Assembly (NCBI GenBank): GCA_021808485.1
Contig: JAKBBN010000002.1
Coordinates: 18,796 to 82,795, forward strand
Direction of reading: 5' to 3'
Origin: Planctomycetota bacterium
GTDB lineage: Bacteria > Planctomycetota > Phycisphaerae > WQYP01
Length of the DNA: 64,000 bases
The notes beneath the pieces were generated by a model. The model searched no databases. It saw nothing but the letters and a program-made list of their open reading frames with translations, and was not told the origin of the DNA. Numbering within the stretch: position 1 is the first letter of the stretch; each line of letters begins with the position of its first letter. Position numbers and translations under genes: made by a program. Positions 1-8,956 of the stretch are shown here, piece by piece.

Positions 1-385
1 TGGCGGCATTGTCCACCACGAAATGAAAATCAACACCCAAACCCGGCTGGGTCACTCTGTTTCCTGCGCCAACACCTCCAATCATCTGGCCGGTGGCCAA
101 ATCAGACGAATTGCCGGATAGGCCTCCAGACTGGTAAATGATGATATAGTCCCAACGACGGGGAGGCAACGGTGCAGCGGTCTTTAACAGCCGACTTAGA
201 TTCTGGTTGGAAATGGTGGCACTGAGCATGTACGGGCGCGACCAATGCACAGGGCGCCCGCCCGCCACAGCCAGCACCGCCACTGTAAGAGTCAATGTGA
301 CAACCAGTGCGCCCAGCACATAAATCACCCGATGAATGTCCACCGGTTTTTTCGCAGGACTTTTTTTGTTTGCCGTAACAGCCAT
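1..385 (-). CDS. membrane-anchored amidase-like protein, divergent (partial, runs off left edge)
   Basis: Reading leftward from ATG at 385, the frame stays open to the window edge (128 codons seen). A short Lys-rich cytoplasmic tail is followed by one membrane segment (about residues 19-42). After that comes RRWDYIIIYQSGGLSGNSS and later GVDFHFVVDN. The layout matches the start of N-acetylmuramoyl-L-alanine amidase (PGRP/amidase_2) domains, which usually read W-x-I-V-I-H-H-S-A...GYHFVI. The zinc-binding His of IHHSA is Tyr here and the Tyr of YHF is Phe, so this copy may not be an active hydrolase. The fold assignment is inference from motif spacing; the C-terminus and any remaining zinc ligands lie outside the window. 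Confidence 0.6.
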   Translation of the reverse strand, partial: MAVTANKKSPAKKPVDIHRVIYVLGALVVTLTLTVAVLAVAGGRPVHWSRPYMLSATISNQNLSRLLKTAAPLPPRRWDYIIIYQSGGLSGNSSDLATGQMIGGVGAGNRVTQPGLGVDFHFVVDNAA

Positions 386-1269
386 GTTAAAACCAAGAAA
401 TTAAGCCGTGTAAATGCTGCTCACATTACGTATTTCACGCCTGACCCAACCGGTCATCAAAAGCATATATCGGACCGGGAGACGTAAAAAAACAACTTTT
501 TTCGTAAATTTAAGTCAATTTACGACCATTGTACCAGCCAGACACAACCGGCGGGCCAACCGGCGGGCCAACCTGTTTTGCAGCGCATCGCCGCCGATCT
601 GTTTGGATGACGCCCCGGCCTGCCGCGCCGCATCATAATATAGATGCCAAACGCCTCAATCCAAGACTTTACTGAAGATACCGATTACTGGATCAGAAAT
701 CAAATTTTCATATGAATTAAGGCAATTATTTTCAATTTTGTGTCAATTCAAACATCTGGAACAGGCCAACGATGGCAACAATACCCCGAATTGTCGGCTA
801 AAGAGCCGTTTTTAATAAATTTCACGAGGGACGCAATACCCGCAAAATTCCCCTCTCAATTTCATATATTTACGTATTTTTAGAGCTTCCAGGGGGCATT
901 TTCTGTAATTCGACTCACCAATTTTCATTAAATTCGTCGATTTGTAACACAAGTCGTACTCACCGACCGCAACTGCCGTACAATGATATGAGTCGGCAGT
1001 TCGGTCGGAAGGACTGATAATATCGGATGGATTGCCGCGTTATGCCGATAATCGGGCAAGCTTGGCGGCCATCGCCTTTGACAGCCGCAGCCGTCGGCAG
1101 CACAATAAAGGATTATTGCCCCCTTTGTCCGGGTCAGTAACTTTTGAAGCAATCACATGCGCGGCAACGCGGACGAAGTTATCGGGCGATAGTTGGTCTC
1201 ATCCAGAGAAGGCACAGGAATTGTCGCGGCCGGGCGGACCGACTGCAATTGATACCGGAGGATGGATCC
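386..1269. other. non-coding spacer, AT-rich in its middle
   Basis: This spacer lies between two divergent genes. About 640-960 is clearly richer in A and T than the coding DNA around it, and short open frames here show no coding character. A 12-base direct repeat (CCGGCGGGCCAA, twice) lies near 550-573. A large stem-loop at 963-1008 is listed separately. It probably holds promoters for both flanking genes, but I could not assign convincing -35/-10 pairs. Confidence 0.6.
963..1008. repeat. long imperfect inverted repeat / stem-loop
   Basis: The left arm CCGACCGCAACTGCCG (963-978) pairs with the right arm CGGCAGTTCGGTCGG (994-1008): fifteen pairs with one bulged base, around a 15-base loop. 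No T-run follows on either strand, so it is not a simple intrinsic terminator. It lies about 260 bases upstream of the gene at 1270. It could be a structured leader, a regulator-binding site or a REP-like element. Confidence 0.6.
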
Positions 1270-2289
1270 ATGAACCTTGAAAAGACAGCCAAGCGGGCCA
1301 AAGCTCTCACCATTCTTATTGGATGCCTGGGAGTGCTGGTCCTTATATTTGGGGTCGCGACGCTGATTGTTTCCATCTCCCAGATTCAGGGAGCGGGCAT
1401 TGCGGCCCGGTTATCCGGATCAATACCGGAGCTGGTGATTGCCGGCTTCGGGCTATTGGTGGTATGCGCCGTAGTGCTGCTTTATCCGCTGATTGAAATT
1501 CGTGCGCGATCACTGTCGGATGAAGGTTGGAGATATGAACAAATTCGCGGTTCGCTGGAAACCATGCGTCAACTGCTGGAAACCATCCGCGACAGCACAT
1601 CGCTTTCCGACGCCGCCAAGCAGACGGCCTACCGGCATAAAGACCGCGAGGCGCTGCGACACGCGATCCGGGAAGATATTGAGAAAAATGATTACGAGGC
1701 GGCACACTGGCTGGTTTCGGAAATGGAACGGCGCTTCGGCAACCGGCAGGAAGCATCGCAATTCCGCGAAATGATTGAGACATCGCGGCAACAGTTCATT
1801 GACCGGGAACTGCATGAAAGCCTGGAACATTTTTCACGGCTTGTGGAAAAATACGCCTGGACGGACTGCCAGCGTGAAATTGAACACTTGACGCGCATTT
1901 TCCCCGGCAACCCGGAAATCATGGCATTGCCGGAACGGGTTGCCTCCGCCAAAGCGGTGCACAAGCGGGACTTGCTGAAGGAATGGAAGGATGCCGTAGC
2001 GCGCGATGATGTGGATCGCAGCGTGGAGTTGCTTAAACAGCTGGACCAGTACCTTACGCCGGCGGAAGGCGAGGAATACAAGGAAGTGGCCCGGGAGGTA
2101 TTCCGCAAAAAGCTCCAGCAGCTTGGCGTGCAGTTTGAACTGCATTGGAAGGACAAAAACTGGTCCGAGGCACTGCGGATCGGCCTGCAGATTACGGATG
2201 AATATCCCAATGCCCGAATCGCGGCGGAAGTACGCGAACGCCTTGCGGTGCTTAAGGAGCGGGCCGGACAGTCATCCGTGGCGATCTGA
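1270..2289 (+). CDS. membrane protein with long cytoplasmic helical domain, function unknown
   Basis: The 339-residue protein starts at ATG 1270, preceded by GGAGG at about 1257; the frame is open further upstream but without coding character. Two membrane segments (about residues 13-37 and 54-80) are followed by a soluble, charged, helix-rich region of about 250 residues. Repeated Trp/Arg/Glu helices such as DYEAAHWLVSEMERRFG suggest TPR-like or alpha-solenoid packing. I do not recognise a named family. It lies about 95 bases upstream of fmt on the same strand, so the two may be co-transcribed. Confidence 0.75.
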   Translation: MNLEKTAKRAKALTILIGCLGVLVLIFGVATLIVSISQIQGAGIAARLSGSIPELVIAGFGLLVVCAVVLLYPLIEIRARSLSDEGWRYEQIRGSLETMRQLLETIRDSTSLSDAAKQTAYRHKDREALRHAIREDIEKNDYEAAHWLVSEMERRFGNRQEASQFREMIETSRQQFIDRELHESLEHFSRLVEKYAWTDCQREIEHLTRIFPGNPEIMALPERVASAKAVHKRDLLKEWKDAVARDDVDRSVELLKQLDQYLTPAEGEEYKEVAREVFRKKLQQLGVQFELHWKDKNWSEALRIGLQITDEYPNARIAAEVRERLAVLKERAGQSSVAI

Positions 2290-2384
2290 CCGCAACATAC
2301 ACGCGGCCCGGCCGCGGAAGTCCTCCGCGGCCGCCAAAGGGCCGATCCATTTACGCAGGTTCCTGTCGGATAGACCAAAACCCG

Positions 2385-3350
2385 ATGAAAGTACTTTTTT
2401 TTGCCTCCGGCGCATTTGCCATTCCCGCATTTGACGCCCTGCGGAAATCCGCTCATTCCATTGTCGGTGTTGTAAGCCAGCCGGACCGGCCCGCCGGGCG
2501 CGGCCGATCGCTGACTTCCACACCGCTGGCCGCCCATGCGGCGGCGGCGGGTTTTGATGTAAAAAAAATCCAGAACGCAAACAGTCCGGAATTCATCGAT
2601 TTTGCCGCAACCATCCATGCGGATGTCATTGCAGCGATCGCATTCGGCCAGAAGCTGTCCGACGAGTTGCTGGCCTCCGCGACCTGCGGGGGCATTAACC
2701 TGCATGGTTCTCTGCTGCCGGCATTTCGGGGCGCGGCCCCCGTGAATGCGGCGATTTTAAGCGGCCGGAAAACCACCGGAGTGACGGTCATCCGCCTGAC
2801 GAACGTGATGGATGGCGGAGACATTCTGGCATCGCGGGAAACGGAGATTGGAGATACCCAGACGGCCGGCGAACTGCATGACCAGCTTGCGGTGCTTGGC
2901 GGTGGACTGGTGCCCATGGTATTGGACAGGTTCGAATCCGGAGATTTTTCCGGCCGGCCGCAGCAACTGGAACTTGTTTCCAAGGCGCCGAAACTTTCCA
3001 AGGCGATGGCCTGGGTTGATTTTACCGCCCCCGCGGAAGCCGTTTCCGCCCGCATCCGGGGACTTTCCCCCTGGCCGGGATGCCAAGTGCACTTTGTTTC
3101 ACCGGACGGAACCAGACGGATTTCAGCGCAACTGCTGCGATGCCGCGCGGAACAGAGCGGCGCGGGCCCCGCGGGTACCGTTCTGCACAACCTGCAGGTA
3201 GGCTGCGGGCAGGGCACCATCCAGCTGATGGATATTGTACCGCAGGGACGCAAGCAAATGGACGTGAAGGCCTTTGCCAACGGTTATGGGTTGAAACCCG
3301 GCTGGCAGGTCAAATCCGGAGCCGCGGACACATTGTCAGCGGTCCAATGA
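2385..3350 (+). CDS. fmt: methionyl-tRNA formyltransferase
   Basis: At 321 residues it has the usual family length. It formylates the initiator Met-tRNA using 10-formyltetrahydrofolate in the cytoplasm. The N-terminal hydrolase/transferase domain carries the expected signatures: VVSQPDRPAGRGR near the start, the catalytic INLHGSLLPAFRGAAPVN around residue 105 (Asn and His of the active site) and MDGGDI (the usual form is MDxGDI, with the catalytic Asp). The C-terminal OB-like domain follows from about residue 205. There is no strong Shine-Dalgarno sequence before ATG 2385, but this is where similarity to the family begins. Confidence 0.95.
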   Translation: MKVLFFASGAFAIPAFDALRKSAHSIVGVVSQPDRPAGRGRSLTSTPLAAHAAAAGFDVKKIQNANSPEFIDFAATIHADVIAAIAFGQKLSDELLASATCGGINLHGSLLPAFRGAAPVNAAILSGRKTTGVTVIRLTNVMDGGDILASRETEIGDTQTAGELHDQLAVLGGGLVPMVLDRFESGDFSGRPQQLELVSKAPKLSKAMAWVDFTAPAEAVSARIRGLSPWPGCQVHFVSPDGTRRISAQLLRCRAEQSGAGPAGTVLHNLQVGCGQGTIQLMDIVPQGRKQMDVKAFANGYGLKPGWQVKSGAADTLSAVQ

Positions 3351-3432
3351 ATCCGGCGGGCAACCGGACGCGGTCTGCAACGGCTTAATTCGCCGGAACA
3401 GTCCTTGATCCGATGGATCACCTGCAATTCAA

Positions 3433-3461
3433 ATGACAATACCGCGAAAGTCTGTTATAAA
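3433..3461 (+). promoter_or_regulatory. sigma70-like promoter
   Basis: ATGACA (3433-3438), a 17-base spacer and TATAAA (3456-3461) match the consensus at five of six positions in each box. Transcription would begin near 3468, giving a leader of about 75 bases to the gene at 3543. Confidence 0.6.
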
Positions 3462-3542
3462 TTCTCCTCATTCGGCGGACTATGGGGGGAATAATGCCAT
3501 CGGGAATGTACCGCGTGCGGTTTTTGCCAGGAGGTTGTGACG

Positions 3543-5015
3543 ATGAATAGCCTTTTGAAGTTTTCCGTATGGGCCATTGGGTGTATCGGCTGCTGCACGG
3601 CGGCATTCGCCGCGCCCGGCAACGGCATCCTGACAATCCATGATTCACCCGCGAACCCCGGTCAACCCATGGTGCAACACGCCGCCGCAAAACCCGTTAA
3701 AGGGCAACAACCGGCCGCCACGGGGCGGAATTCAGGAGTGGCGGCTTCGCCAGAGCGCAGCTCACCGACGGAAAAGCAGATCAAGGTATGGATCAAGGAA
3801 CTCGACTCGCAGCGCTACGTTCAGCGTGCCAGGGCAAAAAAACATTTGATCGCGGCGGGTGACATGGTGCGGGCGGATATACACAAAGAAATGGCCGGCC
3901 TTACGACGCCGGAAATGCGGCATGAAATGCGGGCGGTACTTCATGCACTGAATAATCTCCGTCTGCTGCGCGGCAAATTGATTACACTGGATTTGAAGGA
4001 CGCTTCGGCCGCGCAGGCATTTAAAAAGATCGGCCGGGCGGCGGGTGTTACATTTAACCAGTGGCCGCCGCAATTATTCCAGCAGACAGCCGGCCATGTG
4101 ACATTGCATGCGCATCATGAGCCGTTGCTGCGGGTTTTGTGGTCCGTGGCCAGGCAGACAAATATATCAATGTCCAACATGAACTTTAATAACATGTTCA
4201 ACGTGATAGCCGCGAACGGAAGCATGAATGCGCACAACCCGGTCGATTTTGAAGGCGCGTTTCTTACTGAAATTACCGAGATCGACTATCACAAAATGCT
4301 CATTTTCAATACATCGCGGCCGCAGAGCACGAAACAATTAATGGTATCCATGACGCTGGTATCCGATCCAACACTGCGCATATTGGATCCTGTAAACCAG
4401 GCGACCGTCACCGAAGCAACGGACGATCTGGGACATTCGTTGGTGATACCCGCCAACCCGGGGCCGAATGTTTATTACGGCTACTGGGGAAATATGGGGA
4501 CCGTGTATAATCTTACCGTGAATCTGCATACAGTTAAGGGAATGGGCACAAAACTCAAGGTTCTCAAGGGCAGTGTGCCGGTGGTTGCAGGCGCACAGGA
4601 AAAAACGATCATCTTCAAGCATTTGCATAAGGCACAACATCAGGACATCGCGGGCATTCGTATTTCAGTCGCGAATTTTACGCTGCTTAATCAGAATCAG
4701 TATCAGGTGCAGGTAAGCTTCGGCCCGCGAACGCCCCCCGTCAACAATTCCCTGTCACCGGATCAGCAGGCGATAGTGCAAAGTCTGGAAAACAGCGGCA
4801 ATTATACCTTGACGGATGCCAAGGGCCGCAGCATTGTCGGCAACATGCAGGGCGGCGGCGGCGGACCAACTCAATTTCAATATAACTTCGGATTTTTTAA
4901 TAATAATAATAATAACAACGTGATCGGGAAGCCGACGAAACTGGTTATCACCGTCGTGACAAGACAAAAGATTATTCATGTGCCGTTTGAGTTCAGGAAT
5001 GTGCCGCTGCCGTAA
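3543..5015 (+). CDS. secreted protein with STN-like domain and poly-Asn tract, function unknown
   Basis: The start is ATG 3543, eight bases after AGGAGG (3529-3534); the in-frame GTG at 3537 is too close to that site. The 490-residue product has a signal peptide ending near AAFA-APGNG, a linker, then a helical segment (about residues 78-140) that may be one HEAT-like unit. Next is LRGKLITLDLKDASAAQAFK followed by GRAAGVTF, a pattern resembling secretin/TonB STN domains. The C-terminal half looks beta-rich, and a run of seven or eight Asn (from an AAT trinucleotide run near 4900-4919) lies close to the end. It was probably acquired as a periplasmic or surface protein. I do not recognise the full-length family. 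Confidence 0.75.
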   Translation: MNSLLKFSVWAIGCIGCCTAAFAAPGNGILTIHDSPANPGQPMVQHAAAKPVKGQQPAATGRNSGVAASPERSSPTEKQIKVWIKELDSQRYVQRARAKKHLIAAGDMVRADIHKEMAGLTTPEMRHEMRAVLHALNNLRLLRGKLITLDLKDASAAQAFKKIGRAAGVTFNQWPPQLFQQTAGHVTLHAHHEPLLRVLWSVARQTNISMSNMNFNNMFNVIAANGSMNAHNPVDFEGAFLTEITEIDYHKMLIFNTSRPQSTKQLMVSMTLVSDPTLRILDPVNQATVTEATDDLGHSLVIPANPGPNVYYGYWGNMGTVYNLTVNLHTVKGMGTKLKVLKGSVPVVAGAQEKTIIFKHLHKAQHQDIAGIRISVANFTLLNQNQYQVQVSFGPRTPPVNNSLSPDQQAIVQSLENSGNYTLTDAKGRSIVGNMQGGGGGPTQFQYNFGFFNNNNNNNVIGKPTKLVITVVTRQKIIHVPFEFRNVPLP

Positions 5016-5054
5016 CACGCGAAATACAGCGCGGGATCCCGCCCCGGACGCATA

Positions 5055-5072
5055 AGCCCGGCAATCCGGGCT
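5055..5072. terminator. GC-rich stem-loop between convergent genes
   Basis: AGCCCGG and CCGGGCT form a perfect 7-bp stem with loop CAAT between the convergent genes ending at 5015 and 5161. No T-run follows. A second small palindrome, GCGGGATCCCGC, lies at 5031-5042. A bidirectional or factor-assisted terminator is plausible. Confidence 0.35.
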
Positions 5073-5160
5073 GCGGCCAACCGTGTTCAAGCACCGCGCA
5101 CAACGTACATTGCCGATTGAATTAAGAAGCGAGGAACAGCCTGGTAATCCGGCGGACCGC

Positions 5161-6747
5161 TCACGCCTGCGGCCGTTGCCCAGGAATGATTCTATTTCGC
5201 CGCCTGCCAAGTAAACAAACAGCGCCGATGCACAGCAGCATCAGGCCGGCCGGTTCCGGAGTTAAAATTTCCGTAACCTGTGTGGACCAGGTGCCGTCCG
5301 CGGCAGGCAGTTCCTGGAAGGTCCAGAATGCATTGGGATTGGTCGGATCAACCACCGTGGTGCTGTAATCACCCCAGCGGTATGTACCGGTATTGAGCGT
5401 ATAGGTTGCCGTTCCGGCTTTAAGCAGAAACGGCGTACCAAGGGATAACATTCCGCTGCCGTTGATATGGCCGACCGCCGCATATGCGCCGACATATTGG
5501 GTGCCGGAGCTTTCATTAAAAGCGATTACGACGGTGCTGTCAGTGGATACCGCTATGGAGCCGTAATAAAGCGAACTGTCGGGATGGTTTGGATCGGACA
5601 GTACGATTTCATTGGTAAGAACGGGGCTGGTATTGTCCGCAGTCGCCGGGGTGACGCCAAAAATCCGCAGGGAGGAAATGGAGCTGTTGGCCGAGTTGGC
5701 GATGGTTTGCGCACCCCATACCTGTCCATTCGCAAACACCAGACTCGAACTAAGCCGGTCATCGCCGGAATCAATGGCGTTGGCGGAGCCCGGCTGGGCC
5801 GCACCGGCGGTGGGTCCTCCGGTCTGGGTGTTAAACGTGGCGAGATTAAAGTTAATATCCAGAGACACCGGATTGCCCGGGACTACATTGGTCTGATTCA
5901 GGTTTTCCGTATAGCCGACGGCATTGAACGCGGATTGCTGATAATTGGAGAAAAGATACGTGGTGTGACCGGTATTGCCGCTGTAATCATTGACCGGTTG
6001 ATTGGTAAATCCGAGATTGCTGAATGGATAATTAAACAACTGACCGCCGGTGACGGCGCCGGCGACAACGCTGGACTTGGGGAGTACAAGCACATCCGCA
6101 TTGGCGGCGGAACTCGTGAAATTATTGAGTGTGCTGGGTACGGTATACATGTTGCCGGCGAGCGTGACGTAATTGGCTGTGACGCCCAGCGTCGGAAAAT
6201 CCGCGAATTCCGGGGTGGAGGTGGAGGACGGCTGCGCGGCATACGTAATGCCGTGCCAACCGGTGAGCGGATCGGCGGTTTCAGCCAGCAGAAAATCATT
6301 TGACCCGCTGACGCCGGAGCTGTTTTCCGGAACGGTAATGGAACTGGCGAACCAGTCTCCGGAGGCCGGGTCGTACACAATCCGCGGATCACTGATGCCC
6401 ACGCTTGTTGCGGAACCGGACGGGGTAAACGCGGCGCTGTAATCGCCGGAGCTTAATGCGCTTTTCCAGAATGATTTGAGGTTTTCGGAAAATACCGGCG
6501 TATTGGCCGCGCCGCTGAGAGTCTTGTTGTACACAAGATATTGGCCGTTGATCAACTCGGCTATATTCGCCGTCCCGACCGCGCCATTCGTATCCGGCGG
6601 GGCAAATCCGGAAACATATCCGCTGCTGCTAAGACTGCCGGCTGCGAAATTAACCGGAAGCGAATAACTGCCGGCCGCCCAGGCGGCATGGCCAAGCAGC
6701 AAGGTTGAGGCGGAAACCACGCAGACGGGGATTGATTTCAGTCGCAT
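5161..6747 (-). CDS. PEP-CTERM sorted secreted protein
   Basis: The protein has 528 residues with an N-terminal signal peptide (cleavage near AAWA-AGSYS). It ends in the full PEP-CTERM tripartite signal: TPEPAG, a hydrophobic helix and a terminal Arg-rich cluster RRRNR. Such tails direct proteins to the exosortase/archaeosortase-type sorting route. The body is rich in Ser, Thr, Gly and Asn with repeated motifs such as FAPPDTNGAVG and DPNHPDSSLYYGSIAVSTD, suggesting a beta-propeller-like exoprotein. GAGGGTG precedes the ATG at 6747. Its substrate or role is unknown. Confidence 0.85.
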   Translation of the reverse strand: MRLKSIPVCVVSASTLLLGHAAWAAGSYSLPVNFAAGSLSSSGYVSGFAPPDTNGAVGTANIAELINGQYLVYNKTLSGAANTPVFSENLKSFWKSALSSGDYSAAFTPSGSATSVGISDPRIVYDPASGDWFASSITVPENSSGVSGSNDFLLAETADPLTGWHGITYAAQPSSTSTPEFADFPTLGVTANYVTLAGNMYTVPSTLNNFTSSAANADVLVLPKSSVVAGAVTGGQLFNYPFSNLGFTNQPVNDYSGNTGHTTYLFSNYQQSAFNAVGYTENLNQTNVVPGNPVSLDINFNLATFNTQTGGPTAGAAQPGSANAIDSGDDRLSSSLVFANGQVWGAQTIANSANSSISSLRIFGVTPATADNTSPVLTNEIVLSDPNHPDSSLYYGSIAVSTDSTVVIAFNESSGTQYVGAYAAVGHINGSGMLSLGTPFLLKAGTATYTLNTGTYRWGDYSTTVVDPTNPNAFWTFQELPAADGTWSTQVTEILTPEPAGLMLLCIGAVCLLGRRRNRIIPGQRPQA

Positions 6748-7004
6748 GCGGCACCCTCAATAAGCGTTCAAGCAATGAATAACGAAGCGGTATCGGCCCA
6801 TCAGCCTGCACTCCCTGAATGGCGGCATTCTAGCCTGCAGGGAATCAACCGACAAGATAAATCACCATGGGATTCAAGCGACGTGGAGCGACAACAGGGC
6901 TGTTGGTTGGAAACCGACGACAATTTTCCAATGAAAAATGAAGGTGACGTTGCTGATCCGGTTGCAATAATCCAAGACCTTGGTACGTTATGGAGAAATA
7001 TTTT

Positions 7005-7019
7005 AACCAGATGCTGGTT
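7005..7019 (+). promoter_or_regulatory. small dyad and T-run in the leader of the GH29 gene
   Basis: AACCAG-ATG-CTGGTT forms a 6-bp dyad followed directly by a T-run, only about 20 bases upstream of the fucosidase start. A second dyad, CCAAG-AC-CTTGG, lies at 6972-6983. This could be an operator pair or a weak attenuator-like hairpin. Confidence 0.3.
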
Positions 7020-7039
7020 TTTTGTAGAGGAAAATGGAT

Positions 7040-8839
7040 ATGAAAAGGCGCGATTTCTGCAAATTAATGGCCGTTTCCGCGATCGCAACGGCGGGCTTGA
7101 ATGCGTCACGATCGGCCGAAGCCGGAACGATTGCCGGCGGTTTTGATCAGTTGAATGAAAATTATCCGCAGTTTTGCGGCACACCTGCCGCGGATCGCAC
7201 ATTTTACGCTTTGGAGCAGGGGAATATCGTTGCGGAAAAGTTAAACAACAATCATTGGCGCCCCACGGGCTGGGGCGGTCCGCCGGGGCTGCCGGTAAAA
7301 GGCGGTTCATGGGACGGCGTGCCGATGGACGCACCGATTTCGGGCCTTTCCGGCAAAGGACCCTACAAACCGACATGGCAATCAATGCTGGAATACGAAT
7401 GTCCGGAATGGTACCGGGACGCCAAATTCGCCATCTGGAATCATTGGAGTCCCCAATGCGTTCCGGAGGATGGCGACTGGTATGCGCGCAACATGTACAT
7501 TCAGGGGTCCGGACAGAACCGTTATCAATGTCAACATTACGGGCCGCCATCGCGCTTCGGCTATAAAGACCTTTGTGCACAATGGACGCTGTTAAACTGG
7601 GAACCGGCGCACCTGATGGATCTTTATAAAAAGGCGGGGGCGAAATTATTCCTGACGCTGGCCAATCACCATGATGGATTTGACACGTGGAATTCGCGGC
7701 ACCATCAATGGAATGCGCACAACATTGGTCCGCACCGGGATGTGGTGGGCACATGGGCGGCGGAAGCCAGAAAGCGAGGCTTGCGCGTGGGCGTGACGGT
7801 GCACCAGGCGCGGAACTGGTGGTGGTTTCAGACGTCGCACGGAGCGGACAAGACCGGCCCACTGGCCGGGGTTCCGTATGACGGCATTCTCACCAAAGCG
7901 GACGGGAAGGGGCAATGGTGGCAAGGTTTTGACCCCCAGCAGCTTTACGGGGCCAAACATCCGCACAATGCGCTGCCGGATGCTTCTTATGTTAAGAATT
8001 TTTACGATCGGACTCGCGATCTGGTGGATCAACACGATCCGGATCTTCTGTATTTTGACAACAGCCTGTTCCCGCTGGGCTGGGGCGGTATGAATATTGG
8101 GGCTTATTTTTACAACCACAATCTTAAAACGCGGGGCAAAATGGAAGGTGTCGTCACTATCAAAGGGGTTCCGGCGCATTTGGCCAAGGCCGTGGTGGCG
8201 GATATTGAACGCGGCATCACCAGCGGAATTGTGCCGCATCCCTGGCAATCTGAAACCTGCATCGGCCAGTGGCATTACCAGCGGGCGTTGTTTGACCACC
8301 CCGGGGAATACGGCGGCTACCTTCACCCGCAGACAATTATCCACTGGTTGTGCGATGCGGTAAGCAAAAATGGAACATTTGTGCTCAATATTCCGGGTAA
8401 ACCGGACGGCACGATAGACCGCAAGGAAAAGCTTATTCTGGAGCGGCTTGCCGAATGGTTCGCCATCAATGGCGAAGCGATTTATGCCACGCGCCCCTGG
8501 AAGATATTCGGCCAGGGGGCCACGCAGGCCGCCAAAGGCTGGGGTAACGGCTACAACACGATCAAGAATCTTGGGCCGAACGACATCCGATTTACACGCA
8601 ACAAGGCCGACACCGTTGTTTATGCCATATTCATGGGTTGGCCGAACGGCGCATTTAATGTGCCGGCGATGGGAACGGCCGCCGCTACAAATCCCGGAAA
8701 AATTGCCCATGTGCAATTGCTGGGTGTGGATGAACCAGTGCAGTGGAAACAGTCTGCCGCGGGCTTAACGGTTCAAAAACCCAACCATGCCCCCAAGACG
8801 GCGCATGATGCGGTGTCGTTGAAGGTAACGCTGGCATAA
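7040..8839 (+). CDS. GH29-family alpha-L-fucosidase, Tat-exported
   Basis: The 599-residue protein would release alpha-linked L-fucose from glycans outside the cytoplasm. It opens with KRRDFCK and a short hydrophobic stretch ending at SRSAEA, a twin-arginine signal. GH29 signatures follow: WYRDAKFAIWNHW, then LANHHDGFDTWNS around residue 215, and PDLLYFDN around 340, where the Asp is the expected nucleophile. Near the C-terminal end of the catalytic domain is WFAINGEAIYATRPW. The start is ATG 7040, nine bases after AGAGG; ATG 7034 is also possible but too close to that site. Two small dyads precede it. It stands alone, with no clear sugar transporter next to it. Confidence 0.9.
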   Translation: MKRRDFCKLMAVSAIATAGLNASRSAEAGTIAGGFDQLNENYPQFCGTPAADRTFYALEQGNIVAEKLNNNHWRPTGWGGPPGLPVKGGSWDGVPMDAPISGLSGKGPYKPTWQSMLEYECPEWYRDAKFAIWNHWSPQCVPEDGDWYARNMYIQGSGQNRYQCQHYGPPSRFGYKDLCAQWTLLNWEPAHLMDLYKKAGAKLFLTLANHHDGFDTWNSRHHQWNAHNIGPHRDVVGTWAAEARKRGLRVGVTVHQARNWWWFQTSHGADKTGPLAGVPYDGILTKADGKGQWWQGFDPQQLYGAKHPHNALPDASYVKNFYDRTRDLVDQHDPDLLYFDNSLFPLGWGGMNIGAYFYNHNLKTRGKMEGVVTIKGVPAHLAKAVVADIERGITSGIVPHPWQSETCIGQWHYQRALFDHPGEYGGYLHPQTIIHWLCDAVSKNGTFVLNIPGKPDGTIDRKEKLILERLAEWFAINGEAIYATRPWKIFGQGATQAAKGWGNGYNTIKNLGPNDIRFTRNKADTVVYAIFMGWPNGAFNVPAMGTAAATNPGKIAHVQLLGVDEPVQWKQSAAGLTVQKPNHAPKTAHDAVSLKVTLA

Positions 8840-8956
8840 TCACCCGATCAGGTGCAACAAAACCTGTGGGAGTCTGAAATCAATCGCGACGAGAACTGCG
8901 GCTGCGCCGGCCAGAACGGAGTTCGCTGCGCCGGCGACCATCCACAACAGGCGACA

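Noticed and set aside
1692..2705. 337-codon minus-strand frame opposite the membrane protein and fmt
   Set aside because: It is antisense to two well-supported genes; GC-rich DNA gives such long shadow frames.
2929..2939. GGTTCGAATCC, a tRNA T-loop-like motif
   Set aside because: It lies in the coding frame of fmt, and no acceptor stem or anticodon arm can be built around it.
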